Notes: a model not told the origin generated them from the sequence alone. 7,834 bases of DNA from Microthrixaceae bacterium (GCA_947455015.1 CANGMY010000059.1:1-7834); one strand, 5' to 3'. Counted from the stretch's first letter, positions 1 through 6,286 are shown. Translations and numbers: made by a program.

Positions 1-126
1 CGTGGTTGTCGTCGTATCTAACGCCCCTGCCGTTCCAATCCCGAACGCGAACGTCCCAATCATCAGTGCCAGAACCGCGGCACCAAGGGCCGCAATCGAG
101 GCTCGACGGGGGGCGGACGGGCTCAT
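1..126 (-). CDS. N-terminus of an exported protein with signal peptide (partial, runs off the left edge)
   Basis: Forty-two codons are open from an ATG at 126 to the window edge. The product begins MSPSAPRRAS, which gives a short positively charged n-region. A hydrophobic stretch of about 22 residues follows (roughly residues 11-33, rich in Ala, Leu, Ile, Gly and Phe). It ends in GTAGA before LDTTTTT, so a signal peptidase I cut after the AGA near residue 35 is plausible. The threonine run after the cut looks like the start of a low-complexity linker of the kind common in actinobacterial cell-surface proteins. A GTG lies directly before the ATG (129) and could be the real start. The only Shine-Dalgarno-like sequence is a weak AGGG at 141-138. 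The gene starts 44 bases after the glycosylase stop and may be in the same transcript. No function can be read from the visible part. Confidence 0.72.
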   Translation of the reverse strand, partial: MSPSAPRRASIAALGAAVLALMIGTFAFGIGTAGALDTTTTT

Positions 127-170
127 CACGGTCACAACCCTAGACCGGCAAGATGCGCAGGCCGGGGCGG

Positions 171-956
171 TCAGCGCTGATGTTGTGGGCAGGAATAGGT
201 CGTTCGACCACCGATCGTGCGTCGCAACAGCACCGCTCCATCAGTCGGGCAGGTGCCACCTCGATGGCGCGACTCTTGAAGATCGCCCATATGCGATCCA
301 CCTCGCCGACCAAGCACGCGCAAGGTGGAGCGCATTGATTTCCGCAGTGCCGCAACTTCCTCTGCGTTCAACGAACCTGCAGCACGACCAGGATCAAACC
401 CCGCACGCCACAAGGTTTCGTCGGTCAGCAAATTGCCAAGTCCAGCGATGCGGGACTGATCCATGAGTCGGGCTTTCAGCGGTGCATTGCTGTCGGCCAG
501 GATCGCTTTGAGCTGTGCAAGCGAAACATCGCCAGCGTCGGGGCCAAGGCGCTCTTCGTCGGGATCGAGTTCTACTCCCCCGAGTCGACGCGGATCTCGC
601 AATCGCAGTGCGCCACCTCCGTCGAAGTGAACAACGAATCGTTCCCACGCCGGATCTTTGCGGTGACTCGAATACTCCAAGCCATCGATGGCATCCACGC
701 CATCAAGTTCCAACACACCCGTCATACCGAATCGCAGACCGAGCGTCGGGCCGTCATCGCTTGTGTCGAGCAACAACAACTTTCCGCGACGTCGATCGTT
801 CACAAACGTGCGGCCGACTAATGCGGCAACAACTGCGGCTTGATCGGTGCCACCTTTGAGAAACCATGCGTCCGGAGCATCAACCGCAACGATGCGACGA
901 CCCAACGATGCTGCAGCTGCACGCCGGTAGATCTCGATTTCGAGCATCTCCGGCAT
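171..956 (-). CDS. Fpg/Nei-family DNA glycosylase/AP lyase with variant zinc finger
   Basis: This 261-residue protein has the usual length of formamidopyrimidine/endonuclease VIII glycosylases, which excise oxidised bases and nick the resulting abasic site. Visible landmarks: Pro2 (the family's N-terminal nucleophile) and Glu3 in MPEMLEIE; Lys59 in RRGKL (equivalent of the beta-hairpin lysine); Met78 in RFGMTG (intercalating residue); DPRRLG at 121-126; a helix-two-turn-helix around 160-187 with GLGN ending at Asn175; and Arg251 in GGRTTY at the zinc-finger tip. Two departures from classical MutM stand out. Leu125 sits where MutM has the Phe of DPRRFG. The zinc finger reads Cys236-x2-Asp239-x16-Cys256-x2-His259, with normal spacing but Asp and His replacing two cysteines. 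It is therefore probably a paralogous actinobacterial subfamily rather than canonical MutM, and its substrate (8-oxoguanine or oxidised pyrimidines) cannot be fixed from sequence alone. The ATG lies five bases after the metZ stop, with no strong ribosome-binding site, so translational coupling is likely. Confidence 0.92.
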   Translation of the reverse strand: MPEMLEIEIYRRAAAASLGRRIVAVDAPDAWFLKGGTDQAAVVAALVGRTFVNDRRRGKLLLLDTSDDGPTLGLRFGMTGVLELDGVDAIDGLEYSSHRKDPAWERFVVHFDGGGALRLRDPRRLGGVELDPDEERLGPDAGDVSLAQLKAILADSNAPLKARLMDQSRIAGLGNLLTDETLWRAGFDPGRAAGSLNAEEVAALRKSMRSTLRVLGRRGGSHMGDLQESRHRGGTCPTDGAVLLRRTIGGRTTYSCPQHQR

Positions 957-961
957 GATGA

Positions 962-2146
962 CTACTTGATCTGATCGATGGCTTGCGCGAAATCGGCGAT
1001 GAGGTCGTCCGCATGCTCCAGACCAACCGATACACGAATAGTCGAGGGCTGAATGCCGGCGGCTTCAAGTTCTTCTGGACTCAGACCAACATGCGTGGTT
1101 GATGCAGGATGGGTCACCAAAGTTTCAGGCCCGCCAAGCGAGGTTGCCAACTGCGCGATCTGCACCGCTTCAACGAAGGTGCGGCCAGCGTCAAGCCCGC
1201 CAAGAAGTTCAAACGCCAACTGGCCACCGGGGATATCGAGTTGTCGCTGCGCAAGTTCGTATTGCGGATGCGATTCGAGGCCCGGCCACCGCACCGACGC
1301 GACCTTCGGGTTTGCTTCAAGGAAGCGAGCGATTTCACCGGCGTTCTTGCTCTGACGTTCGAGACGAACGCCCAACGTACGCAAACCACGCAGCGCGTTC
1401 ATCGCATCAAACGGCGATGCAACTGCACCTTGAATCACGGCGAAGGAATAGAGCCAGTCGATGTAGTCAGCAGCCCCGGCAACCACGCCGATCGTCGCGT
1501 CGTTGTGGCCGGCGATGCCCTTCGTTGCCGAATGAACGACGAGGTCGATACCGAACTCGAGCGGACGCTGCGCAAACGGCGTGGCGAACGTGGAATCGAC
1601 CACCTTCACCGGGCCCATGATTGCGCCGATTTCCGCAAGGTCGACGAGATCAAGACGAGGGTTTGCTGGAGTTTCGGCGTAAATCATCGTGGTTCGGCCC
1701 GGGATGACCGCAGCAGCGAACGCGCCGGGTTCGGTTCCATCGACGAATGTGACGTCAATGCCAAAGCGCGGGCACACCGCTTGGAACAACAATTGTGTTG
1801 CGCCGTAGAGCTGGTTCTGCGTAACGATGTGATCGCCCTTCGAACAAAGGCCCAACACAACGGCACTAATCGCGCCCATGCCCGATGCAAAGGCACGTGC
1901 CTTTTCCGCACCTTCAAGTTGCGCAATTGCATCTTCGAAACCAGCGACCGTGGGATTGCCGTAACGGGCATAGAAGCGCGATGGCCCGACACCCGTCGCC
2001 ATCTTGCGCGCTTCATCGACCGTTGGCGTCACGAACGTGGTCGTAGCCCAAAGGATTGGCGCGAGGGCGGTGTCGTTGTCGGCACGACCAGCGCGAATCG
2101 CGCGAGTTTCGGGGTGAAGGTTGGAGGTGTCGCGTTCTTCAGTCAT
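962..2146 (-). CDS. metZ: O-acyl-homoserine sulfhydrylase (MetZ-like, Cys/Met metabolism PLP enzyme)
   Basis: A 394-residue member of the trans-sulfuration PLP family (cystathionine gamma-synthase fold). The PLP Schiff-base lysine is Lys209 in HSATKG. Asp184 in VVDSTFATP should contact the pyridine nitrogen. Tyr59 and Arg61 in FYARYGNPT are the phosphate-binding pair supplied by the neighbouring subunit. SGMGA (88-92) is the cofactor-phosphate loop, Tyr114 in YGAT stacks on the ring, and Arg371 in IRVSVGLE binds the substrate carboxylate. The family includes O-succinyl- and O-acetylhomoserine sulfhydrylases, cystathionine gamma-synthase and methionine gamma-lyase, which sequence alone separates poorly. 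I favour direct sulfhydrylation to homocysteine because the gene follows metX, whose product makes the activated homoserine. Its ATG overlaps the metX stop (ATGA at 2146-2143), indicating translational coupling and shared control by the riboswitch ahead of metX. The stop at 962 is five bases before the glycosylase gene. Confidence 0.9.
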   Translation of the reverse strand: MTEERDTSNLHPETRAIRAGRADNDTALAPILWATTTFVTPTVDEARKMATGVGPSRFYARYGNPTVAGFEDAIAQLEGAEKARAFASGMGAISAVVLGLCSKGDHIVTQNQLYGATQLLFQAVCPRFGIDVTFVDGTEPGAFAAAVIPGRTTMIYAETPANPRLDLVDLAEIGAIMGPVKVVDSTFATPFAQRPLEFGIDLVVHSATKGIAGHNDATIGVVAGAADYIDWLYSFAVIQGAVASPFDAMNALRGLRTLGVRLERQSKNAGEIARFLEANPKVASVRWPGLESHPQYELAQRQLDIPGGQLAFELLGGLDAGRTFVEAVQIAQLATSLGGPETLVTHPASTTHVGLSPEELEAAGIQPSTIRVSVGLEHADDLIADFAQAIDQIK

Positions 2147-3351
2147 GAGTTCGTCAGTTTCGTTTCAATTTCAGCAAGGAACGGCTTGAGTGCAGCGCCA
2201 ACGGCCTGATGTTCAGTAAGGAAACCGTCGTGGCCAGCCTTGGAATGAATGATCTCGTGACGGCTGCTTCCACCGTTGCTCACGATCTCATCGTGCAAGA
2301 ACTGTTGCTGGCGCGTTGGGTACAGACCATCAGTACTGATGGAAAGTGTGAGCACTGGGGCCGTAATTCGAGCGAGGGCGCGCTGCAACCCGCCACGACC
2401 GCGACCGACGTCGTGGAGATCCATTGCTTTGTTGATGACCAAGTACGAATTGGCATCGAAGCGGCGGATCAACTTCTCGGCTTGATAGTCGAGGAAGCCC
2501 TCAACCGCGAAGCGCTGCCAAGGAGTAAAGCCTCGGTCCATCACGTCTTTCTCGCGACGGCCCTGCTTTGTGTCAATAAGTTCTTCACTCTGGTAGGTGA
2601 GCGTCGCTTGTTCGCGCGCCAGACCAAGCCCGAAGTGGGGGCCTTCGTTCGGAGCCGCGTCGTAGTAGTCGCCACCATTCCATTTGGGGTCGAGAACGAT
2701 TGCGCTTCGTTGCACGCTCGACTGACCAATCTGAAATGCGCTTGCGGCAACGCAAGTTGCAAGCGGTGCAAGCGAATGCACACGCTCGGGGAACATGATC
2801 CCCCATTCAAGAACCTGCATTCCGCCCATTGAGCCGCCGACAACCGATAGCCATTTCGCAACACCCAGTTCATCGGCAACCGCAGCTTGCGTACGAACAA
2901 TGTCTCTGATTGTTACGACAGGGAATGACGAACCGTAGGGACGACCGGTTTCTGGATTGGTTGACGAAGGGCCGGTGGTTCCTTGACAGCCACCAAGAAC
3001 ATTCGTGCATACAACGAAGAACCGATTCGTGTCGATCGCTTTGCCCGGACCAATGAGCGGATCCCACCAACCTTCGGTGGGATGTCCGGGACCGCTCGGG
3101 CCTGCGGCATGACTGTCACCAGTCAGCGCATGACAAACAAGAATTGCGTTTGATGCATCGGCATTGAGTTCACCCCAGGTTTCGTAGGCAACGGTCACGC
3201 CCTTGAGCGAACCGCCGCCTTCAAGTTGAAACCGGCGATCGGGATCAAACGCGACAAACCGCCGTTGACCCACAGGGTCACCGGGACGCCACGCGCCAGA
3301 GGCGGGTAGCAGGTCGGCGCTCAATGGCGCCCGACGGTTCGCTTCGGTCAA
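2143..3351 (-). CDS. metX: Homoserine O-acetyltransferase (MetX), TTG start
   Basis: An alpha/beta-hydrolase acyltransferase that activates homoserine with an acyl group from acyl-CoA, committing it to methionine synthesis in the cytoplasm. The catalytic triad is visible: Ser174 in the nucleophile elbow GGSMGG, Asp341 in STDGLYP, and His374 in AGHDGFL. Other family marks are CHALTGDSH, a GWWDPLIGPGKAID block, and TGPSSTNP. From the chosen TTG at 3351 the protein is 402 residues. This start is preceded by GAGGAG at 3362-3357 with a 5-base spacer and begins (M)TEANRRAPL. The same frame is open up to 3570, but that extra 73-codon stretch crosses the riboswitch and overlaps the methyltransferase gene, so I reject it. 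Acetyl versus succinyl donor choice is assigned from the general family and not proven. The gene heads the metX-metZ-glycosylase operon and is probably repressed when SAM is plentiful. Confidence 0.93.
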   Translation of the reverse strand: MTEANRRAPLSADLLPASGAWRPGDPVGQRRFVAFDPDRRFQLEGGGSLKGVTVAYETWGELNADASNAILVCHALTGDSHAAGPSGPGHPTEGWWDPLIGPGKAIDTNRFFVVCTNVLGGCQGTTGPSSTNPETGRPYGSSFPVVTIRDIVRTQAAVADELGVAKWLSVVGGSMGGMQVLEWGIMFPERVHSLAPLATCVAASAFQIGQSSVQRSAIVLDPKWNGGDYYDAAPNEGPHFGLGLAREQATLTYQSEELIDTKQGRREKDVMDRGFTPWQRFAVEGFLDYQAEKLIRRFDANSYLVINKAMDLHDVGRGRGGLQRALARITAPVLTLSISTDGLYPTRQQQFLHDEIVSNGGSSRHEIIHSKAGHDGFLTEHQAVGAALKPFLAEIETKLTNS

Positions 3352-3356
3352 AGCAT

Positions 3357-3362
3357 CTCCTC
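3357..3362 (-). promoter_or_regulatory. Ribosome-binding site GAGGAG that fixes the metX TTG start
   Basis: GAGGAG sits five bases before the TTG at 3351. An ATG directly abuts it (3356-3354) but is too close to be served by it, and it opens only a two-codon frame (ATG CTT TGA). The TTG is the first in-frame start after the riboswitch and is therefore the likely initiator. The first G of the site (3362) is also the last base of the GTTCG pseudoknot strand, and all six bases are complementary to CTCCTC at 3484-3479. Confidence 0.82.
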
Positions 3363-3484
3363 GAACTGGTTGTTGCCGACACCGGAAGGTGGAAGCCGCA
3401 TCCCCACCAAAGGTGGGTTGGCACCTTGGGTGTTCGCCCCAGGTTGCCGAGCCCGGAAAACCGAGCCACTCGTGATGTGAGGAG
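3357..3484 (-). promoter_or_regulatory. SAM riboswitch (SAM-I/SAM-IV superfamily) with translational expression platform, metX leader
   Basis: Read on the minus strand between the methyltransferase stop and metX, the leader matches the SAM-I/SAM-IV core: CACGAGTGGC, then CGGCAACC, then CAAGGTGCCAACC. Helices found by eye: P1 CATC (3477-3474) with GATG (3402-3399); P2 GGCTCGG (3467-3461) with CCGGGCT (3456-3450), allowing G-U pairs; P3 CCTGGG (3443-3438) with CCCAAGG (3430-3424, one bulge); P4 CCCACC (3417-3412) with GGTGGG (3408-3403); and a downstream stem CACC (3391-3388) with GGTG (3383-3380). GGTT at 3462-3459 can pair with AACC at 3419-3416 (first pseudoknot). The P3 loop CGAAC (3436-3432) can pair with GTTCG (3366-3362), the SAM-IV-type second pseudoknot. 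P2 shows no obvious kink-turn loop, as in SAM-IV. CTCCTC (3484-3479) is a perfect complement of the metX Shine-Dalgarno. The methionine genes downstream fit this role. The exact subclass (SAM-IV or the SAM-I/IV variant) is uncertain. Confidence 0.86.
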
Positions 3485-3512
3485 TAATGCTGCCAGCCCA
3501 ACAGGGCCGAGG

Positions 3513-5030
3513 TCAAAGACCGGCGGTTTTCCCTTGGCGTTTCCGGCGCTTCGACCGCAGGGTCCACCACTCCAGGACCACCGTCTGTTCGTTTTCGCTC
3601 AGCCCATAGGCGGACGTGAGGGTCCGGACTGCAGTCGTTAACTGCCCCGCGCGGAGTTGGTCAGAGCCTTTGATCCATAGTTCGCGATCGGTGGGCAAAG
3701 GGAGCTGTTCGAGTTGCGTCGCACTCAAGCGGACGGCTCCAGGACTTCTCGCAGTGCCTGCGGCCTGACGCGCCGCCCACACCGACGCCGGCGGCGCGAT
3801 CAGCGCGGCAAGCAGAAGATCGAGGGTACCCGCTTCATCGGTGTGTGGGAGCACGGAAATCACCGGAACCGATGGCCACAACATTCCGTCGTAGTCAGCA
3901 ACCGCTTCGATGACGCGAGTCTGTGTGGCAACCAACAATTTCGGACGCTTGCGAAGTTCGAATGGCTTCGAAAGTTTCGCAACATCGACAACCGGTTCTG
4001 CGAACGTCGTTCCCGCAATCCGAGCTGCGCGCGTTCCCCACAACAACTTCGCTGGATCAATCAATCCGACAGTGATGAGTTTGGGGAAGTCTGCGCTTTC
4101 GCTACCGGCGCTCCCCCGCTCAACCGTTGCAGCCGCAACGTCGTAGAACTCGTGACGAAAACCGGCCGTGCAATCAGCAAGCGATGAAAGTGGCGCACCG
4201 TTCAATCGCATTGAAGGCACGCCCATTGCTTCAGCAGCGAGTTCGGTCCAGGTTGGAATGACTTGGCTGTCAGCCACCGATTCAGTCGCTGTTGGCTTGC
4301 GCAGCACCGGCGCACACACGCTGACCGCGGCATCGAACAACTGGTCGTCAGGAATCCAGATCGATTCGAGTGCATCGCTCACCAGATCGCGCACCATCGC
4401 ACCATCTCGAGACCCAAGCACCGACAACGGCTGAACGAATACCACGGATCCCCCAGCACGAACAGCGTCAAGCGCGCGCACCAACAACACACCGGCGGTA
4501 TCGGTGTAACCCGCTGGTCGACCAAGGATTCGCGCGGCACCGGCAACCGCGCTTTCGTCGCGCACCGTCGCGCCGGCCAGTTGTCCGCCAAACGGCGGAT
4601 TCCCAACGACAACATCAAGGCGGCCGTCTTCAGGCCACGCGTCATTCAGCGCATCACCGACGAAAAGATCGAAAGGAAGTTCTTGTTCCCCCGCTTCGAC
4701 CCCGTGTACATGGGCCCAACCCAGGAGTTCGGCACGCGCAACCTCGAGAGCGTCGGGATCGATATCCATGCCCCGCAAACATGCGAGCGCATCGAATGGC
4801 GTTCTTCCGGCTGCAACCAATGCGTCGGCAGCCGCCAGCAAAAAGACCCCCGCGCCGCAGGTGGGATCACACACCGAGAATGGCGCGCCCGATGCGATCG
4901 TTCGACGATGAGCGGCAAATGCACGCTCTACTAGCTCATCGGCAACATCACGAGGCGTGTAGTGCACACCGTCGCGGCGCCGACGCTTCGGGTCGAGCGA
5001 GGTTTCGTAGTCCCGACCGAGATCGGACAC
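3513..5030 (-). CDS. N6-adenine DNA methyltransferase, apparently solitary
   Basis: A 505-residue gamma-type amino-methyltransferase, expected to transfer a methyl group from SAM to the N6 of adenine in DNA. N-terminal HYTP (residues 23-26) is the typical opening of N-6 methylase domains. Motif I is DPTCGAGVFL (55-64) for SAM binding, followed by acidic residues in MDIDPDAL (88-95), VGDALN (124-129), and the catalytic motif IV NPPF (144-147). The part from about residue 250 onward has no motif I recognise and presumably contains the target-recognition region, as in TaqI-like enzymes. The C-terminus ends in a basic tail (RSKRRKR). The start is GTG at 5030, two bases after the helicase stop, without a clear ribosome-binding site, so coupling to the helicase is likely. 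No endonuclease, specificity subunit or phage gene is adjacent, so it may be an orphan housekeeping or epigenetic methyltransferase. Its stop is about 30 bases before the riboswitch. Confidence 0.87.
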   Translation of the reverse strand: MSDLGRDYETSLDPKRRRRDGVHYTPRDVADELVERAFAAHRRTIASGAPFSVCDPTCGAGVFLLAAADALVAAGRTPFDALACLRGMDIDPDALEVARAELLGWAHVHGVEAGEQELPFDLFVGDALNDAWPEDGRLDVVVGNPPFGGQLAGATVRDESAVAGAARILGRPAGYTDTAGVLLVRALDAVRAGGSVVFVQPLSVLGSRDGAMVRDLVSDALESIWIPDDQLFDAAVSVCAPVLRKPTATESVADSQVIPTWTELAAEAMGVPSMRLNGAPLSSLADCTAGFRHEFYDVAAATVERGSAGSESADFPKLITVGLIDPAKLLWGTRAARIAGTTFAEPVVDVAKLSKPFELRKRPKLLVATQTRVIEAVADYDGMLWPSVPVISVLPHTDEAGTLDLLLAALIAPPASVWAARQAAGTARSPGAVRLSATQLEQLPLPTDRELWIKGSDQLRAGQLTTAVRTLTSAYGLSENEQTVVLEWWTLRSKRRKRQGKTAGL

Positions 5031-5032
5031 GT

Positions 5033-6202
5033 TCAGCGTGTTGCGGAGTCGGCGCGCGGATCCCAGGAAGCGAGATCGGCAAGACGCTTATCGTTCGAGA
5101 ACACCTCGACGATGGGCTGATCGAGCTTGAGGCGCTTGAGCAAACGCTTGACCTCAAGTTCTTCGTTCCACATCACGAGAGTGGCGACAACACCCTTGGC
5201 GCCAGCTCGCGCCGTACGGCCCGAACGATGCAGGTACGCCTTTGAATCTTCCGGTGGGTCGTAGTGAATGACAACATCAACTTCGTCGACGTGAATGCCA
5301 CGAGCAGCTACATCGGTGGCAATAAGTGCTTTCAACTTTCCGTCGCTGAAATCCTTGAGTGCCTTCTCGCGCTGGCTCTGTCGAAGATCACCATGAATCG
5401 ACGCTGCCTCGACACCTTCACGACGAAGATTCTCGGCAACGCGATCGGCGGCACGCTTGGTGCGCACAAAGACAATCGTGCGGTTTGAATTGAGAATGAT
5501 CGCAGCGGCGACCTTCACCTTGTCCATGTCGTGCACCTGAAGAAAGCGATGCTGCATTTGTTCGACCGTGACCTGCTCGGACACAACCTCGTGCATAGCG
5601 GGATCGGTTTGATACCGCTTGATGAGTGTGTCGACAACACCATCGAGCGTGGCCGAGAACAACAGGGTCTGGTGTTGGCCGGGAACGTGGCGAAGGATCC
5701 ACTCGACCTGCGGAAGAAATCCCATATCGGCCATGCGGTCGGCTTCATCGAGCACAACCTGAGTGATGTCGTCGAGGAAGATTTCCTTGCGCTCGATCAT
5801 GTCGATCATTCGACCAGGAGTGGCCACAACGATCTCGACACCCTTTTCAAGTTCCGCAACCTGCGTTTCCATTTTCGCACCGCCGTAAATCGCGGTGACG
5901 GTGACGTCGCGAACAACACCAAGCGGTGCGAGTTCATCGCGAACCTGCGTTGCGAGTTCACGCGTGGGAACGAGAATGAGCGCTCGGGGGCGACGGGCTT
6001 CAGCACCCTTCACCTTTTCGAGCAGCGGAAGACCGAACGCAAGGGTCTTGCCCGAACCGGTCTTGGCCTTGCCGCACACATCTCGTCCAGCGAGTGCATC
6101 GGCAATGGTGAGTTCTTGCACCGCGAACGGCGACATGATGCCGCGTGATTCGAGTGCGGCAGTGAGATCAGGCGAAACGCCGAGATCGGCAAACGTTGTC
6201 AT
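5033..6202 (-). CDS. DEAD-box ATP-dependent RNA helicase (RhlE/DeaD-like core)
   Basis: A 389-residue cytoplasmic RNA helicase with all classical motifs in order: Q motif (Phe4 and Gln29), motif I AKTGSGKT (46-53), Ia PTRELA, Ib TPGR, II DEAD (152-155), III SAT (183-185), IV IVFVRTK, V ATDVAARGI, and VI HRSGRTARAG (325-334). It consists of little more than the two RecA-like domains. The C-terminus is short (ending DPRADSATR) and lacks the long basic or RGG-rich tail of many DeaD/RhlE proteins. Likely roles are ribosome assembly, mRNA remodelling or cold adaptation. The frame is open to a TTG at 6217, but I chose the ATG at 6202 because GGAAAG (6215-6210) lies seven bases before it, while the TTG has no such site. 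It is followed after two bases by the DNA methyltransferase gene, suggesting one transcript. A cluster-specific function is not evident. Confidence 0.94.
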   Translation of the reverse strand: MTTFADLGVSPDLTAALESRGIMSPFAVQELTIADALAGRDVCGKAKTGSGKTLAFGLPLLEKVKGAEARRPRALILVPTRELATQVRDELAPLGVVRDVTVTAIYGGAKMETQVAELEKGVEIVVATPGRMIDMIERKEIFLDDITQVVLDEADRMADMGFLPQVEWILRHVPGQHQTLLFSATLDGVVDTLIKRYQTDPAMHEVVSEQVTVEQMQHRFLQVHDMDKVKVAAAIILNSNRTIVFVRTKRAADRVAENLRREGVEAASIHGDLRQSQREKALKDFSDGKLKALIATDVAARGIHVDEVDVVIHYDPPEDSKAYLHRSGRTARAGAKGVVATLVMWNEELEVKRLLKRLKLDQPIVEVFSNDKRLADLASWDPRADSATR

Positions 6203-6209
6203 GAGCTGG

Positions 6210-6215
6210 CTTTCC
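6210..6215 (-). promoter_or_regulatory. Probable ribosome-binding site of the DEAD-box helicase
   Basis: GGAAAG lies seven bases before the ATG at 6202. It favours that ATG over the upstream in-frame TTG at 6217, which overlaps this site. Confidence 0.6.
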
Positions 6216-6280
6216 AAGAGGGAGGATGCGACACCCCTCCGGATGCCGCTAGACGACCGACGGCCGTCCCAACGCCCTCA

Positions 6281-6286
6281 ATCCTA
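6281..6286 (-). promoter_or_regulatory. Possible -10 element of a helicase promoter
   Basis: TAGGAT on the minus strand resembles an actinobacterial -10 hexamer and would start a leader of about 70 bases before the helicase ATG. At normal spacing the upstream sequence (around TGGGTC) is a poor -35, so this is only a candidate. Confidence 0.3.

Noticed and set aside
2..466. Plus-strand open frame of 154 codons at the left edge
   Set aside because: It runs antisense across the signal-peptide gene and the end of the glycosylase gene. The minus-strand reading explains both parts better.
1109..2209. Long plus-strand open frame of 366 codons opposite metZ
   Set aside because: It is antisense to a gene with a full set of PLP-enzyme residues. 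Its translation is rich in Arg, His and Cys without any domain-like pattern, as expected for the reverse strand of GC-rich coding DNA.
3496..3507. GCCC-TGTT-GGGC hairpin after the methyltransferase stop as a terminator
   Set aside because: The stem is only four base pairs and no U-tract follows, so it is not a credible intrinsic terminator.
3484..3516. TTGACC (3516-3511) with ATTAC-containing sequence downstream as a metX promoter
   Set aside because: The -35-like hexamer is good, but no -10-like hexamer lies at acceptable spacing. I could not support a promoter call, although one is expected near here.
4370..5245. Plus-strand open frame of 291 codons opposite the methyltransferase and helicase
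   Set aside because: It straddles two convincing minus-strand genes and yields an Arg-rich, low-complexity translation without recognisable motifs.
5531..6148. Plus-strand open frame of 205 codons opposite the helicase
   Set aside because: It lies wholly inside the helicase gene, whose motifs are all intact, and has no independent evidence.
3513..6202. Helicase plus DNA methyltransferase as an anti-phage defence system
   Set aside because: The helicase is a small standard DEAD-box RNA helicase, not the large SNF2, DISARM or BREX type. No nuclease, phosphatase or other defence component is present, and the flanks are housekeeping metabolism.
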